A DNA stretch of 64,000 nt from Betaproteobacteria bacterium (GTDB lineage: Bacteria; Pseudomonadota; Gammaproteobacteria; Burkholderiales; SG8-41): positions 1 through 64,000 of the forward strand of contig JAQGNH010000229.1 of the NCBI GenBank assembly GCA_028291945.1, read 5' to 3'. Positions 42,764 to 51,818 of this stretch are shown piece by piece. The first letter of the stretch is position 1. Every line of letters begins with the position of its first letter. A program made the translations under genes and the position numbers. A model generated the notes under the pieces. That model saw nothing but the letters and a program-made list of their open reading frames with translations. It was not told the origin of the DNA and searched no databases.

Positions 42764-44467
42764 GTGGCGGAACAACGTAAGAAACTCCGGTTGGGCGAAC
42801 TGCTGATCCAGCAGAACATCATCACGACGGATCAGCTCGCAATCGCACTTGCCGAGCAGCGCCACAACAACATACCGCTCGGGCGGCTGCTGGTACGCCT
42901 CGGCTTTGTCACCGAGACCGCCATCCGCGACATCATGGCGCGCACGATCGGTCAAGAATCGATCGATCTGTCGCAGGTCGTAGCCGATCCGGAAGCATTG
43001 AGACTCGTTCCGCAAGAGTTCGCCCGTCGCAATCGCATACTGCCAATCGCCTTCCATACACGCGACCAGGTACTGACGGTTGCTACGACCGAGATATTCA
43101 ATGTCGTAGCAATGGACCAGCTGCGCGCGATGCTCGGAGCGCACTTAGAGATAAAAACTCAGCTTGCGGCTGAAGCGCAGCTTGAAGATTACATCGACCA
43201 GTTCTACGGCTACGAGCTCTCGGTCGACGGCATCCTAAAGGAGATTGAAACAGGAGAGATCGACTACGACAGCTTGCAGGTAGGTGGTGACGAATACACG
43301 CAACCGATGGTTCGGCTCGTGAATGCCTTGCTCGTGGATGCGGTCAAGCGTGGCGCCTCGGACATCCACTTCGAGCCCGAGTACGCATTCATGCGCGTGC
43401 GGTTCCGCATCGACGGCGTGCTTGAGACGGTGCGCAGCCTTCATAAGACTTACATGCCTGGTATCACGGTTCGCATAAAGGTCGTGAGCGACATGAACAT
43501 TGCGGAGACGAGAGCTCCGCAGGATGGACGGCTATCGCTCACGTTAAACGGCCGACCCGTCGACTTCCGCGTTTCAACCCAGCCAACGATCTATGGCGAG
43601 AACGTCGTTCTTCGCGTGCTCGACCGCGAGAAATCGATCATCAGTCTGGATCGCATGAATCTGCCCAAGGATGTGACGGACAGGCTCGCGATCATGCTCG
43701 CAAGACCCGAAGGCATCCTGATCGTCACAGGGCCTACCGGAAGTGGGAAAACGACCACGCTTTACTCGTTGCTCGCTCAGGTCAATGACGAGACAGTGAA
43801 CATCATGACGCTCGAAGACCCGGTCGAGTACCCTCTGACACTGATGAGGCAGACGTCCGTAAACGAAGTCGCCAGAATGGACTTCGCAAACGGGATCCGC
43901 TCAATCATGCGACAGGATCCTGACATCATTCTTGTCGGCGAAGTTCGCGACAAGGAAACTGCCGAAATGGCGTTTCGCGCGGCAATGACTGGCCATCAGG
44001 TATTTACCACCCTGCATACGAACTCAGCGCTCGGTGCGTTCCCACGCCTGCTCGACATCGGCATCCAGCCCGACATCATGGCGGGCAATATCATCGGCGT
44101 CGTCGCACAACGGCTGGTTCGCACCTTGTGCCCGCAGTGCAAGGAGGCGTACGAACCGAGTCGCGAGGAACGCGTCGTGTTAGGGGAATTCGCAAATCAG
44201 GAAACGCTGCTCCACCGGGCAGTTGGATGCAAACAGTGCGACAACAAAGGCTATCGGGGCCGCACGCCGGTGATGGAGCTGCTGGTGATCGATGGAGACA
44301 TGGATGAGCTCATTGCGCGCCGCTCAACGGCTAAAGAGTTGCGCACAGTCGCCATGGCAAAAGGATTCCGTCCGCTTGCCGACGCCGGAATCCAACGCGT
44401 ACTCGACGGCATCACGACGCTCGCGGAACTTGCACGCGCTGTGGACCTGACAGGACGCTACGCGTAA
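42764..44467 (+). CDS. GspE/PilB-family filament assembly ATPase (MshE-like)
   Basis: KRGASDIHFEPE, VTGPTGSGKTTTLYSLL, RQDPDIILVGEVRDKETAEMAFRAAMTGH, C-x2-C motifs CPQC/CKQC. Confidence 0.95.
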   Translation: MAEQRKKLRLGELLIQQNIITTDQLAIALAEQRHNNIPLGRLLVRLGFVTETAIRDIMARTIGQESIDLSQVVADPEALRLVPQEFARRNRILPIAFHTRDQVLTVATTEIFNVVAMDQLRAMLGAHLEIKTQLAAEAQLEDYIDQFYGYELSVDGILKEIETGEIDYDSLQVGGDEYTQPMVRLVNALLVDAVKRGASDIHFEPEYAFMRVRFRIDGVLETVRSLHKTYMPGITVRIKVVSDMNIAETRAPQDGRLSLTLNGRPVDFRVSTQPTIYGENVVLRVLDREKSIISLDRMNLPKDVTDRLAIMLARPEGILIVTGPTGSGKTTTLYSLLAQVNDETVNIMTLEDPVEYPLTLMRQTSVNEVARMDFANGIRSIMRQDPDIILVGEVRDKETAEMAFRAAMTGHQVFTTLHTNSALGAFPRLLDIGIQPDIMAGNIIGVVAQRLVRTLCPQCKEAYEPSREERVVLGEFANQETLLHRAVGCKQCDNKGYRGRTPVMELLVIDGDMDELIARRSTAKELRTVAMAKGFRPLADAGIQRVLDGITTLAELARAVDLTGRYA

Positions 44468-44470
44468 AAC

Positions 44471-45679
44471 ATGTCTGCCTTCGAATACAAGGCAGTCGAC
44501 AAGAGCGGGAGACCGGCCCGCGGCGGACTCGACGCCGTGAACGAGGCCGACCTCGAGCTGCGCCTGCGGCGGATGGGGCTCGATCTCATCACATGCAAGG
44601 CAGTGGATCGCAAGCTGTCCAGGCTTAGAGCTCGCGGCCGCATCACGCGGCAGGACCTGATCAACTTCTGCTTCGATGTGGAGCAGATGAGCCGTTCGGG
44701 GATCCCGATGCTCGATGGGCTGCGCGATTTGCGCAACACGATCGACAACCCACGGTTCCGCGAAACGCTCACCGTGATGATCGAGGATATGGAAGGCGGC
44801 AAAGTCCTCTCGCAGTGCATGGCCGCACACCCTGAGGTTTTCGACAAGGTCTTCGTGAGCCTGGTCCGTGCGGGCGAGCAGACTGGACGTATGCCAGAAG
44901 TTTTCCAGAGCCTTGCTGACTCGCTGAAATGGCAGGACGAGCTCGCGTCGCAGACGCGCCGCCTGCTGATCTATCCGTCCATGGTGATGCTCGTCGTGGC
45001 GGGCGTCGTCCTTTTTCTACTGATCTACCTCGTTCCGCAAGTGACCTCGCTCCTGAAGACGATGGGCATCGCACTGCCATTCCAGACACGCATGTTGATA
45101 GGTGCATCGAATCTCGTGCTGGACTGGTGGCCTCTGCTCTTTGGAGTGCCGATCGCGGCGATCGTCATTCTCAGTGCTGTCATCTCGCGCAATGCACGCA
45201 TGGAATATTTCTGGGACCGCGCCAAGTTACGTGCGCCGGTGGTGGGGGTCATCATCCAGAAAATCATCCTTGCACGTTTCGCAACCTTTTTCGCATTGAT
45301 GTATGAATCCGGCATCACCGTGCTCGACGCGATGCATACCAGTGAAGAAATTGTCGGTAACCGCGTCATTGCCGATGGCCTGATGCGTGCAGGACAGCAG
45401 GTGTCGGCGGGCGCCAGTCTTACCGAATGCTTTCACAATCTCGGGATCTTTCCGCCGCTGGTGATTCGCATGCTTCGCGTGGGAGAAAACACGGGCGCAC
45501 TGGACGTCGCGCTGAGAAACGTAAACTACTTCTACACTCGCGATGTGCGCGAATCGGTCGACAAAGCTTTGAAGCTGCTAGAACCGACTATCACCGTCCT
45601 GTTGGGTGCTGTGCTCGCTTTGATCATGTGGTCCGTGCTGTCACCCGTTTATGATGTTCTAGGCAAACTGAAGTTCTAG
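44471..45679 (+). CDS. GspF/PilC-family inner membrane platform protein (MshG-like)
   Basis: AFEYKAVDKSGRPARGGLDA...QMSRSGIPMLDGLRDL...ALYESGITVLDAMHTSEE region. Confidence 0.94.
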   Translation: MSAFEYKAVDKSGRPARGGLDAVNEADLELRLRRMGLDLITCKAVDRKLSRLRARGRITRQDLINFCFDVEQMSRSGIPMLDGLRDLRNTIDNPRFRETLTVMIEDMEGGKVLSQCMAAHPEVFDKVFVSLVRAGEQTGRMPEVFQSLADSLKWQDELASQTRRLLIYPSMVMLVVAGVVLFLLIYLVPQVTSLLKTMGIALPFQTRMLIGASNLVLDWWPLLFGVPIAAIVILSAVISRNARMEYFWDRAKLRAPVVGVIIQKIILARFATFFALMYESGITVLDAMHTSEEIVGNRVIADGLMRAGQQVSAGASLTECFHNLGIFPPLVIRMLRVGENTGALDVALRNVNYFYTRDVRESVDKALKLLEPTITVLLGAVLALIMWSVLSPVYDVLGKLKF

Positions 45680-45683
45680 CGCC

Positions 45684-47258
45684 ATGAGAGAGAAGCTTCT
45701 TATCTGCGTTTCCGCACTCAAGGCATCAGCCGCGCATTGGCGCGCGGGGAAACTTATGCAGCTCGAGCAGTTCGCGCATGATGAGCAGGGGCTCGCCGGA
45801 TTTCGCGAGTTTCTGACGCCGCATTCGAACGTGCCCGTATTCATGATGGTCGACGCGGTCGAAGAAGACTACCGCTTCGAAACGCTACCCCACAGCTTCG
45901 GTCCCGATCGCGCGCAAATGGTCGCGCGCAAACTACGGCAGCATTACCGCACTACGCCATACATTGGAGCGTGGCTGCAGGGGCGCGACAGCGACAAGCG
46001 ACGCGACGACCGTTATCTATTCTCCGCGCTGACAAATCCCGACATCCCTGCCGCGTGGCTAAGAATCATAAACGCGCAGGAGCTGCCGCTTGCGGCTCTG
46101 TATCTTCTTCCCATGGTCAGCGCGGCGCTGCTGGATAAGCTTCAGATAAAAGCGTCGAACCTGCTAATTGCGGCTCAGCACGCCGGCGGGTTACGCCTCA
46201 CGTTTTTCCGGGATCGGCAATTTAGATTGAGCAGACTGACGCGGGGAGACAATTCCAAAAGCACGGATCCCGTCACCCTGTTCTCAGGCGAGATCTCAAA
46301 CACCCGCTTGTACCTGCACGCATTGCGAACCGCAACGCTGGACGAGCATCTGACCGTCTTGCTTCTCGATCGCAACGACGAGTTGGAGCAGGTGGCTCAA
46401 ACGATTGCGCAGGACAATCCCGGCATGGAGTGCCTGCGCATAGGCCGAGCCGAGTTGTGCTCCCGCCTCGGCATTGATGCGCGATTGCTGTCTGCATCAC
46501 CTGATGCCATGTATCTGCAGCTGCTGGGTTTGCAGTCGCCCTTCGGCAATATCGCTCCGACAAGCGCCACCCTGGGGTATCGGCGCTATCGTACACGCCG
46601 CACGATGTACGCTGCGTGTGCCGGCGTCGGCGCGCTCGCTGTAATCTGGAGTGGAGTCAATGGATGGCAGACCTTCCGGGTCAATTCGCAGGCCGCGTAC
46701 GTGACCAAGCAGATCGCGGCTCAGGATACGCAGTATCAGCAAATTACGCGGCAGTTTCCTCCCTCGCCGACGAGCGGCGAGAACCTGAAGCGCGCAGTCG
46801 AGGTGGCCAAAGCATTGCGTGAGAATACGCGTGATCCCGTGCCGATGATGACCGTGGTATCGTCGGCCCTCGAGCCGAACGGCAATGTGGTTTTACGCGA
46901 GTTCGGCTGGAAATACGGGGTGGGTGAAATTGAAAAAGGGATGGACGGCACCGCCACGGTCGCAGCATCGGTGATTCAGCCGACACCAGGCGTGCCGCCT
47001 CCCGCACGCCGCCAGAGCGCATACGTCAGCGGAGAGATCCGGCCTTTCAGAGGCGACTATCGCGCAGCGATCGACACCATAAATGGCCTCGTGTCCCGGC
47101 TGCGGCTACACCCGGCAGTGTTCGAGATCAAAGCCAGCAAAATGCCTTTGAACGTCAGCCCGAAAGCGGCGCTGTCCGGTAATACGCTCGATGCATCACG
47201 CACCGACGCGGGAAGCGCCGAGTTCGAGCTTATCATCGTGTTCAAACCACAAATATGA
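45684..47258 (+). CDS. predicted filament assembly protein, PilM/PilN or GspL-like (large soluble N-terminus, one TM, PilN-like C-terminus)
   Basis: 524 aa; single TM TMYAACAGVGALAVIWSGV; position between GspF-like and PilO-like genes. Confidence 0.6.
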   Translation: MREKLLICVSALKASAAHWRAGKLMQLEQFAHDEQGLAGFREFLTPHSNVPVFMMVDAVEEDYRFETLPHSFGPDRAQMVARKLRQHYRTTPYIGAWLQGRDSDKRRDDRYLFSALTNPDIPAAWLRIINAQELPLAALYLLPMVSAALLDKLQIKASNLLIAAQHAGGLRLTFFRDRQFRLSRLTRGDNSKSTDPVTLFSGEISNTRLYLHALRTATLDEHLTVLLLDRNDELEQVAQTIAQDNPGMECLRIGRAELCSRLGIDARLLSASPDAMYLQLLGLQSPFGNIAPTSATLGYRRYRTRRTMYAACAGVGALAVIWSGVNGWQTFRVNSQAAYVTKQIAAQDTQYQQITRQFPPSPTSGENLKRAVEVAKALRENTRDPVPMMTVVSSALEPNGNVVLREFGWKYGVGEIEKGMDGTATVAASVIQPTPGVPPPARRQSAYVSGEIRPFRGDYRAAIDTINGLVSRLRLHPAVFEIKASKMPLNVSPKAALSGNTLDASRTDAGSAEFELIIVFKPQI

Positions 47259-47875
47259 CTCGCGATGATATCGAAGCACTGAGGATTCCGCTGATCGTGC
47301 TGGCGGTCACTTTAATTCTGACTGCCGGCCTGATCTATTTTTCAGCCAACATGCTCGACAACGCGCAACGAGGACTGACTCAGCGCGAAGGTCAGCTGCG
47401 CGAGGCCCGACTGCGTATACAGAACGCGGGAGAAGAAAAAGACATGATAGCTCGATACCTCGACAGCTATCAGCAGCTCGCCCGCGCTGGATTCGTTGGC
47501 GATGAGCAACGTATCAATTGGCTCGACAGTCTGCGCATTGCGAACGAGGAAGCAGGCATATTCGGCGTCGAGTACGACATCAGCGCACAGCGTCCGTACG
47601 CATATGCGTCGGAATTCAATGCAGGCCAGCTTCTGCTACAGGAATCCTTGATGCGTTTGAGATTCAGTCTGTTGCACGAGGAAGACCTACCGCGCTTCTT
47701 CAACGCGCTCGCGCGCGGCAGCGGCGGCTTCTTTACCGTCGACCACTGCGTGGTACGTCGGCTCAAGTCTGGCGATGCCGAGAACACCTTGACGTTCCAG
47801 CCGCATTTAGCTACGGAATGTGAGCTCAGATGGCTCACCGTCAAACCCAGTGCGGCGGCGGAGAAAAAAGGATGA
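47255..47875 (+). CDS. PilO/MshJ-like assembly protein
   Basis: 206 aa; N-terminal TM IPLIVLAVTLILTAGLIYFSANML then coiled coil; ATGA overlap with upstream gene. Confidence 0.6.
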   Translation: MTRDDIEALRIPLIVLAVTLILTAGLIYFSANMLDNAQRGLTQREGQLREARLRIQNAGEEKDMIARYLDSYQQLARAGFVGDEQRINWLDSLRIANEEAGIFGVEYDISAQRPYAYASEFNAGQLLLQESLMRLRFSLLHEEDLPRFFNALARGSGGFFTVDHCVVRRLKSGDAENTLTFQPHLATECELRWLTVKPSAAAEKKG

Positions 47876-48444
47876 TGCGCTCGCTACTCCTGATGCTCTT
47901 CGCGATGGCTCTCGCAAGCGCCGCCACGGCAACCGAGCCGCTTGGCAGGTTTTTCTTTACGCCAGCGGAGCGCGCCCGACTCGATCAGGCAAGGATCCAG
48001 AAGCAGCGTGCGCCGCAGGCCGTCATTGCTGACGCGATAGCGCCGCCTCCGCTACCGGAAGTCATCACCTACAGCGGAATCGTCCGGCGCAGCGACGGCA
48101 GGTCGATACTGTGGCTGAACAATCGGCCAGCAGAAGAAAAGGAAGCATTGTCAGGACTGCCGGTCAATGGCCGTGTCGGCGCTGACGGCGCTGTAACGCT
48201 GTACGTGCCGCAAACAGGCAGCACTATTCAGCTCAAGGTGGGCCAACGCGCCGAACTGCAGACGGGCACAGTTGCAGAGGCGCGTCCAGCGGCAGCGGCG
48301 AGCACGACACCAGCTCCAAAGCAGCCGGATGAGCACGCCGTCGAAACAAAAGCGGAGCCCAGCTTGCCCCCACTAAACAAACCAATGGCAAGTCGCCCGG
48401 ACAGGCGCGAAGAACCGCGCGTAAGCGGCAGCGAAAGAAAGTGA
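47872..48444 (+). CDS. PilP/MshK-like periplasmic protein
   Basis: Signal peptide MMRSLLLMLFAMALASAATA; VITYSGIVRRSDGRSILWLNNRP resembles PilP/MshK/GspC homology region; overlaps previous stop (ATGA). Confidence 0.6.
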   Translation: MMRSLLLMLFAMALASAATATEPLGRFFFTPAERARLDQARIQKQRAPQAVIADAIAPPPLPEVITYSGIVRRSDGRSILWLNNRPAEEKEALSGLPVNGRVGADGAVTLYVPQTGSTIQLKVGQRAELQTGTVAEARPAAAASTTPAPKQPDEHAVETKAEPSLPPLNKPMASRPDRREEPRVSGSERK

Positions 48445-48717
48445 CACCGCCCGCGGGCGCGTTTACAAGAGCCAGTACTGTGTCCCTTGGTTTTTAGCTG
48501 CAAGACTTAATAGCTGCTCCTGCAGCTTGCCTTGCTCTGCTCCGGGGCAGGGGAAGAGCCACGCGAGCTGCGAAGCTTGCTCCCGCCGATTACCGCCTGC
48601 GATTCGAGGTTTCACTTGCGCTTGAAGCCAAAGAACAGGCTGGTAAGATGTACTTCATAAGAGCGCGCATAAGCGCCCCGCTCCGCTTGCCGACCCCACG
48701 GAAAGCGAAAATCGAAG

Positions 48718-50165
48718 ATGAGCACACAACGCCGCTTTCGCTTGCAGATGCCTCGTCAGTTGGCAAATGCACGCTGCCGGTTCTCCCCGGCGCGTGGTCA
48801 AACACTGCTCGTTCTACTGCTGCTTCTATCGTTTGGCGCAGTGCTGCTTGTCTATGGATCGACGACGGAGGTAGGCCGGGTGATCAAGGCCGAAAACCGT
48901 ACACGCAACGTACTCGAACAAGCGCGGCAGGCCCTGATCGGACGCGCTGTCGCCGACGCGAACAGGCCGGGCAGCCTACCGTGCCCAGATACCAATGACG
49001 ATGGCAGCGCGGACTTGTTCGTTGGTAGCAGTTGTCCCAGTTATATCGGACGCCTACCCTGGCGCACGCTTGGCATCGGCGACCTTCGAGATGAAGGCGG
49101 CGAACGGCTGTGGTACGCGCTTTCGAGCAACTTCCGCGATCATCCTTCGGCACCGCCGCTAAACAGCGATACCAAAGGGACGCTCACCGTCCATCACAGT
49201 AACACTGCGACCACTGCGACAACGCAGGCCATAGCACTGGTATTTGCACTTGGGGTGAGCGTGCCGGGTCAGGTGCGGGACAACGTTGTGGCTTTCTGCA
49301 ATTCGACGGGCACGACGATCCCGAGAAATCGTTGCGCGGCGAACTATCTCGATACCGCGGCTGCTGTCAGCAACGCAACAATGACGGGGCCATATATCGC
49401 TGCACCTGTAGGTGAGCTTTTCAACGACAAGATTGCCACGATGGTAGCGGCTGACGTGATGCCGCTCTTAGAACAACGTGTCGCACTGGAAGTGCGCAAT
49501 GCGCTGCTCGCATATCGCGCGCCAGCCCTTGCAAGTGCTATCCGTGGGCTGACAGCGGAACCGACGGCGTGAGCGACAGCGGAATAAGCCGTGGCCGCAT
49601 ACCTCATAAGACTGCGTTGCCCAGTAACTGGCCAATCGGAACCTTGCCTGCATACTTCAGCGCGAATGGGTGGGGCCGGGTGATCTACTATGCCGTCGCC
49701 AAAATGGCGCTAGACGCTGCAGGCACAAGTTGCAAAACATGTATCGATTCAAGCCTCGCGGTCGATGGCGTGTCAGGTCATGAGGTGGTGCTTATCACAC
49801 CGGGGTACGCCGGGACGAGCAGGCCGAGCGCCAGCTGGAGTGATTACCTGGACGATGCCGAGAACCAAAACAACGACGATCTGTTCGTAACGCCTGGTTC
49901 ACCCACTGCTGATCGCGATCGGCTCTACGCGATCGTCGGCATGACAGCAGGCTGTGCGCGCAACGCACAAGTACTCATCGGCAACCTACCGTGCGGTGCA
50001 CCGGGCGGTCTGGTTCGGTCCGTGTGCCAGGCGGCGGCATCCGCTTTGAACACGTGCACGTGTTCCGCGGCAGCAGGCGTGATGATCAAGCCACCCTGCA
50101 GCAACGCCCTGAACTTGCCGGGATGTCAGTCAGCGCTGTCCTCACTCCAGGCATGCGTTCTCTGA
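48718..50165 (+). pseudogene. large pseudopilin/PilX-like protein, apparently split by a -1 frameshift near 49515-49545
   Basis: ORF 48718..49572 (RGQTLLVLLLLLSFGAVLLVYG...DANRPGSLPCPDTNDDG...) continues coherently in another frame: frame-0 reading upstream of the 49569 GTG gives KCYPWADSGTDGVSDSGISRGRIPHKTALPSNWPIGTLPAYFSANGWGRVIYYAVAKM. Confidence 0.65.
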
Positions 50166-50974
50166 TGCGAATACCGACTACCGGAGTTACGCGCACGGCT
50201 GGATTCACGATCCTGGAACTCGTCGTGTCGCTGTTCGTCGTCGCACTGCTGCTCGGGAGTGTGATGAGTCCCCTGCAGACGCAGGTCGAAGAACGAAGGG
50301 TGAGTGAGACCAAACGTCTGCTGGATCAGGCGCACGAAGCACTTCTCGGGTATGCGGCGGCGCATGGCTATTTCCCGTGTCCGGCCGACGCAGCCAGTAA
50401 TGGGCAGGAAGCGTTCGGCACTAACCACAACACTGGAAGCTGTCCGGTATGGCACGGTTTTCTGCCAGCCGCTCTACTCGGTCTTGGCCCGGCAGATGCA
50501 CAAGGCTATGCGATCGACGCATGGGGACTATCGGCAAATCGGATTCGCTACGCGGTGTCCAATCACGCCGTTGCTGGCGTGGTCAGTCCGTTCACGCGCA
50601 TGAACGGCTTCCGAAGCGTCCCAATGATGGCGATTGCAGCAACACCCCTGTTGCACGTATGTGAAAGCGGCGTCGGCGTGAACCCTGGCACCGATTGTGG
50701 AACCGCGGTGACGCTCGCGTGGAATGCGGTGGTCGTCGTGTGGTCGACAGGGGCGAATGCGGCGACTGGGGGCGCGAGTATGCACGAAGCGGAAAATCCA
50801 AATTCGAACGGAGGAAGCGTCGACCGCATCTTCGTGAGCCGTGTGCGCTCGACCGTCCCCGGGAACGAATTCGACGACATGCTTACGTGGGTTGCAGCGC
50901 CGGCGCTGTTGAGCCGACTCGTGGTTGCAGGGCAGTTCACGCCTGCAGCTTACAGTGCGACATCACCGCCTTGA
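50153..50974 (+). CDS. prepilin-type pseudopilin (tandem copy 1)
   Basis: TRTAGFTILELVVSLFVVALLLGSVMSPLQTQVEERR canonical class III signal; start 50153 or 50165 (TGATG coupling). Confidence 0.88.
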   Translation: MRSLMRIPTTGVTRTAGFTILELVVSLFVVALLLGSVMSPLQTQVEERRVSETKRLLDQAHEALLGYAAAHGYFPCPADAASNGQEAFGTNHNTGSCPVWHGFLPAALLGLGPADAQGYAIDAWGLSANRIRYAVSNHAVAGVVSPFTRMNGFRSVPMMAIAATPLLHVCESGVGVNPGTDCGTAVTLAWNAVVVVWSTGANAATGGASMHEAENPNSNGGSVDRIFVSRVRSTVPGNEFDDMLTWVAAPALLSRLVVAGQFTPAAYSATSPP

Positions 50975-50995
50975 CGAACTGCCGATACGAGAGCC

Positions 50996-51787
50996 ATGAC
51001 ACGCGCAACGATCCACACTTGCACTCGGCGCGGATCGATCCTGACCGATTGTTCGGTTGCGATATTCATATCCGCTCTGCTTGTGGGGACAATTGCTACC
51101 CCCCTCCAGACGCAAGTTGAGAACCGCAAAATCGAGCAAACCGAGCAGTTGCTCGACAAAGCACGATCTGCACTTCTGGGCTACGCCGCAGCTCATGGGT
51201 ACTTTCCGTGTCCAGCAGACAACGCGAGCAGCGGCAGAGAGCCTGCGGGAACAGATCATGCGACAGGCGTTTGCCCTACCAATTACGGTTTCTTGCCCGC
51301 TGCCACACTCGGCTTCGAGAATTCCGACACACGCGGCTATGCGGTCGACGCTTGGGGACGATCCGAAAACCGGATCCGTTACGCCATAACGAATCAAGCG
51401 GTGGGTTCACCGACTAACAGTAATGCGTTCACGCGCGCCAACGGCATGCGGACAGCCACCATCGCGGCGTTAAGTGATCCTGCGCTGTCGCTGTTTCACG
51501 TCTGCGGCACTGCCGCCGGTGTTGTGGCGGGAACAAGCTGCGGCACGGCGCTTACGCTCGTTTCGACAACGCCTATCGTGGTGTGGTCCGTGGGCAGCAA
51601 TGCGGCCGAAGGTGGAGCGAGCGCGGACGAAGCACAGAATCCCAACCCGAAGGGCGGCAGTGCAGACCGAATTTTTATAAGCCGCGTCCGCAACAGTGTA
51701 TCCGGCACCGAGTTCGACGACATCGTGTGGTGGATACCGATGCCTGTCCTTGTCACCCGCATGATAGCGGCCGGCCAGCTGCCGTGA
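50996..51787 (+). CDS. pseudopilin paralogue (tandem copy 2) with degenerate prepilin motif
   Basis: TRRGSILTDCSVAIFISALLVGTIATPLQTQVENRK...LLGYAAAHGYFPCPADNAS parallels copy 1. Confidence 0.82.
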   Translation: MTRATIHTCTRRGSILTDCSVAIFISALLVGTIATPLQTQVENRKIEQTEQLLDKARSALLGYAAAHGYFPCPADNASSGREPAGTDHATGVCPTNYGFLPAATLGFENSDTRGYAVDAWGRSENRIRYAITNQAVGSPTNSNAFTRANGMRTATIAALSDPALSLFHVCGTAAGVVAGTSCGTALTLVSTTPIVVWSVGSNAAEGGASADEAQNPNPKGGSADRIFISRVRNSVSGTEFDDIVWWIPMPVLVTRMIAAGQLP

Positions 51788-51818
51788 TCCGATCGCGCCA
51801 GCCAAAACAACCGGCGCG

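Noticed and set aside
48490-48507. TTGGTTTTTAGCTGCA as a sigma-54 site before the first pseudopilin
   Set aside because: GG to GC spacing is 9 rather than 10 and the -24 element is poor.
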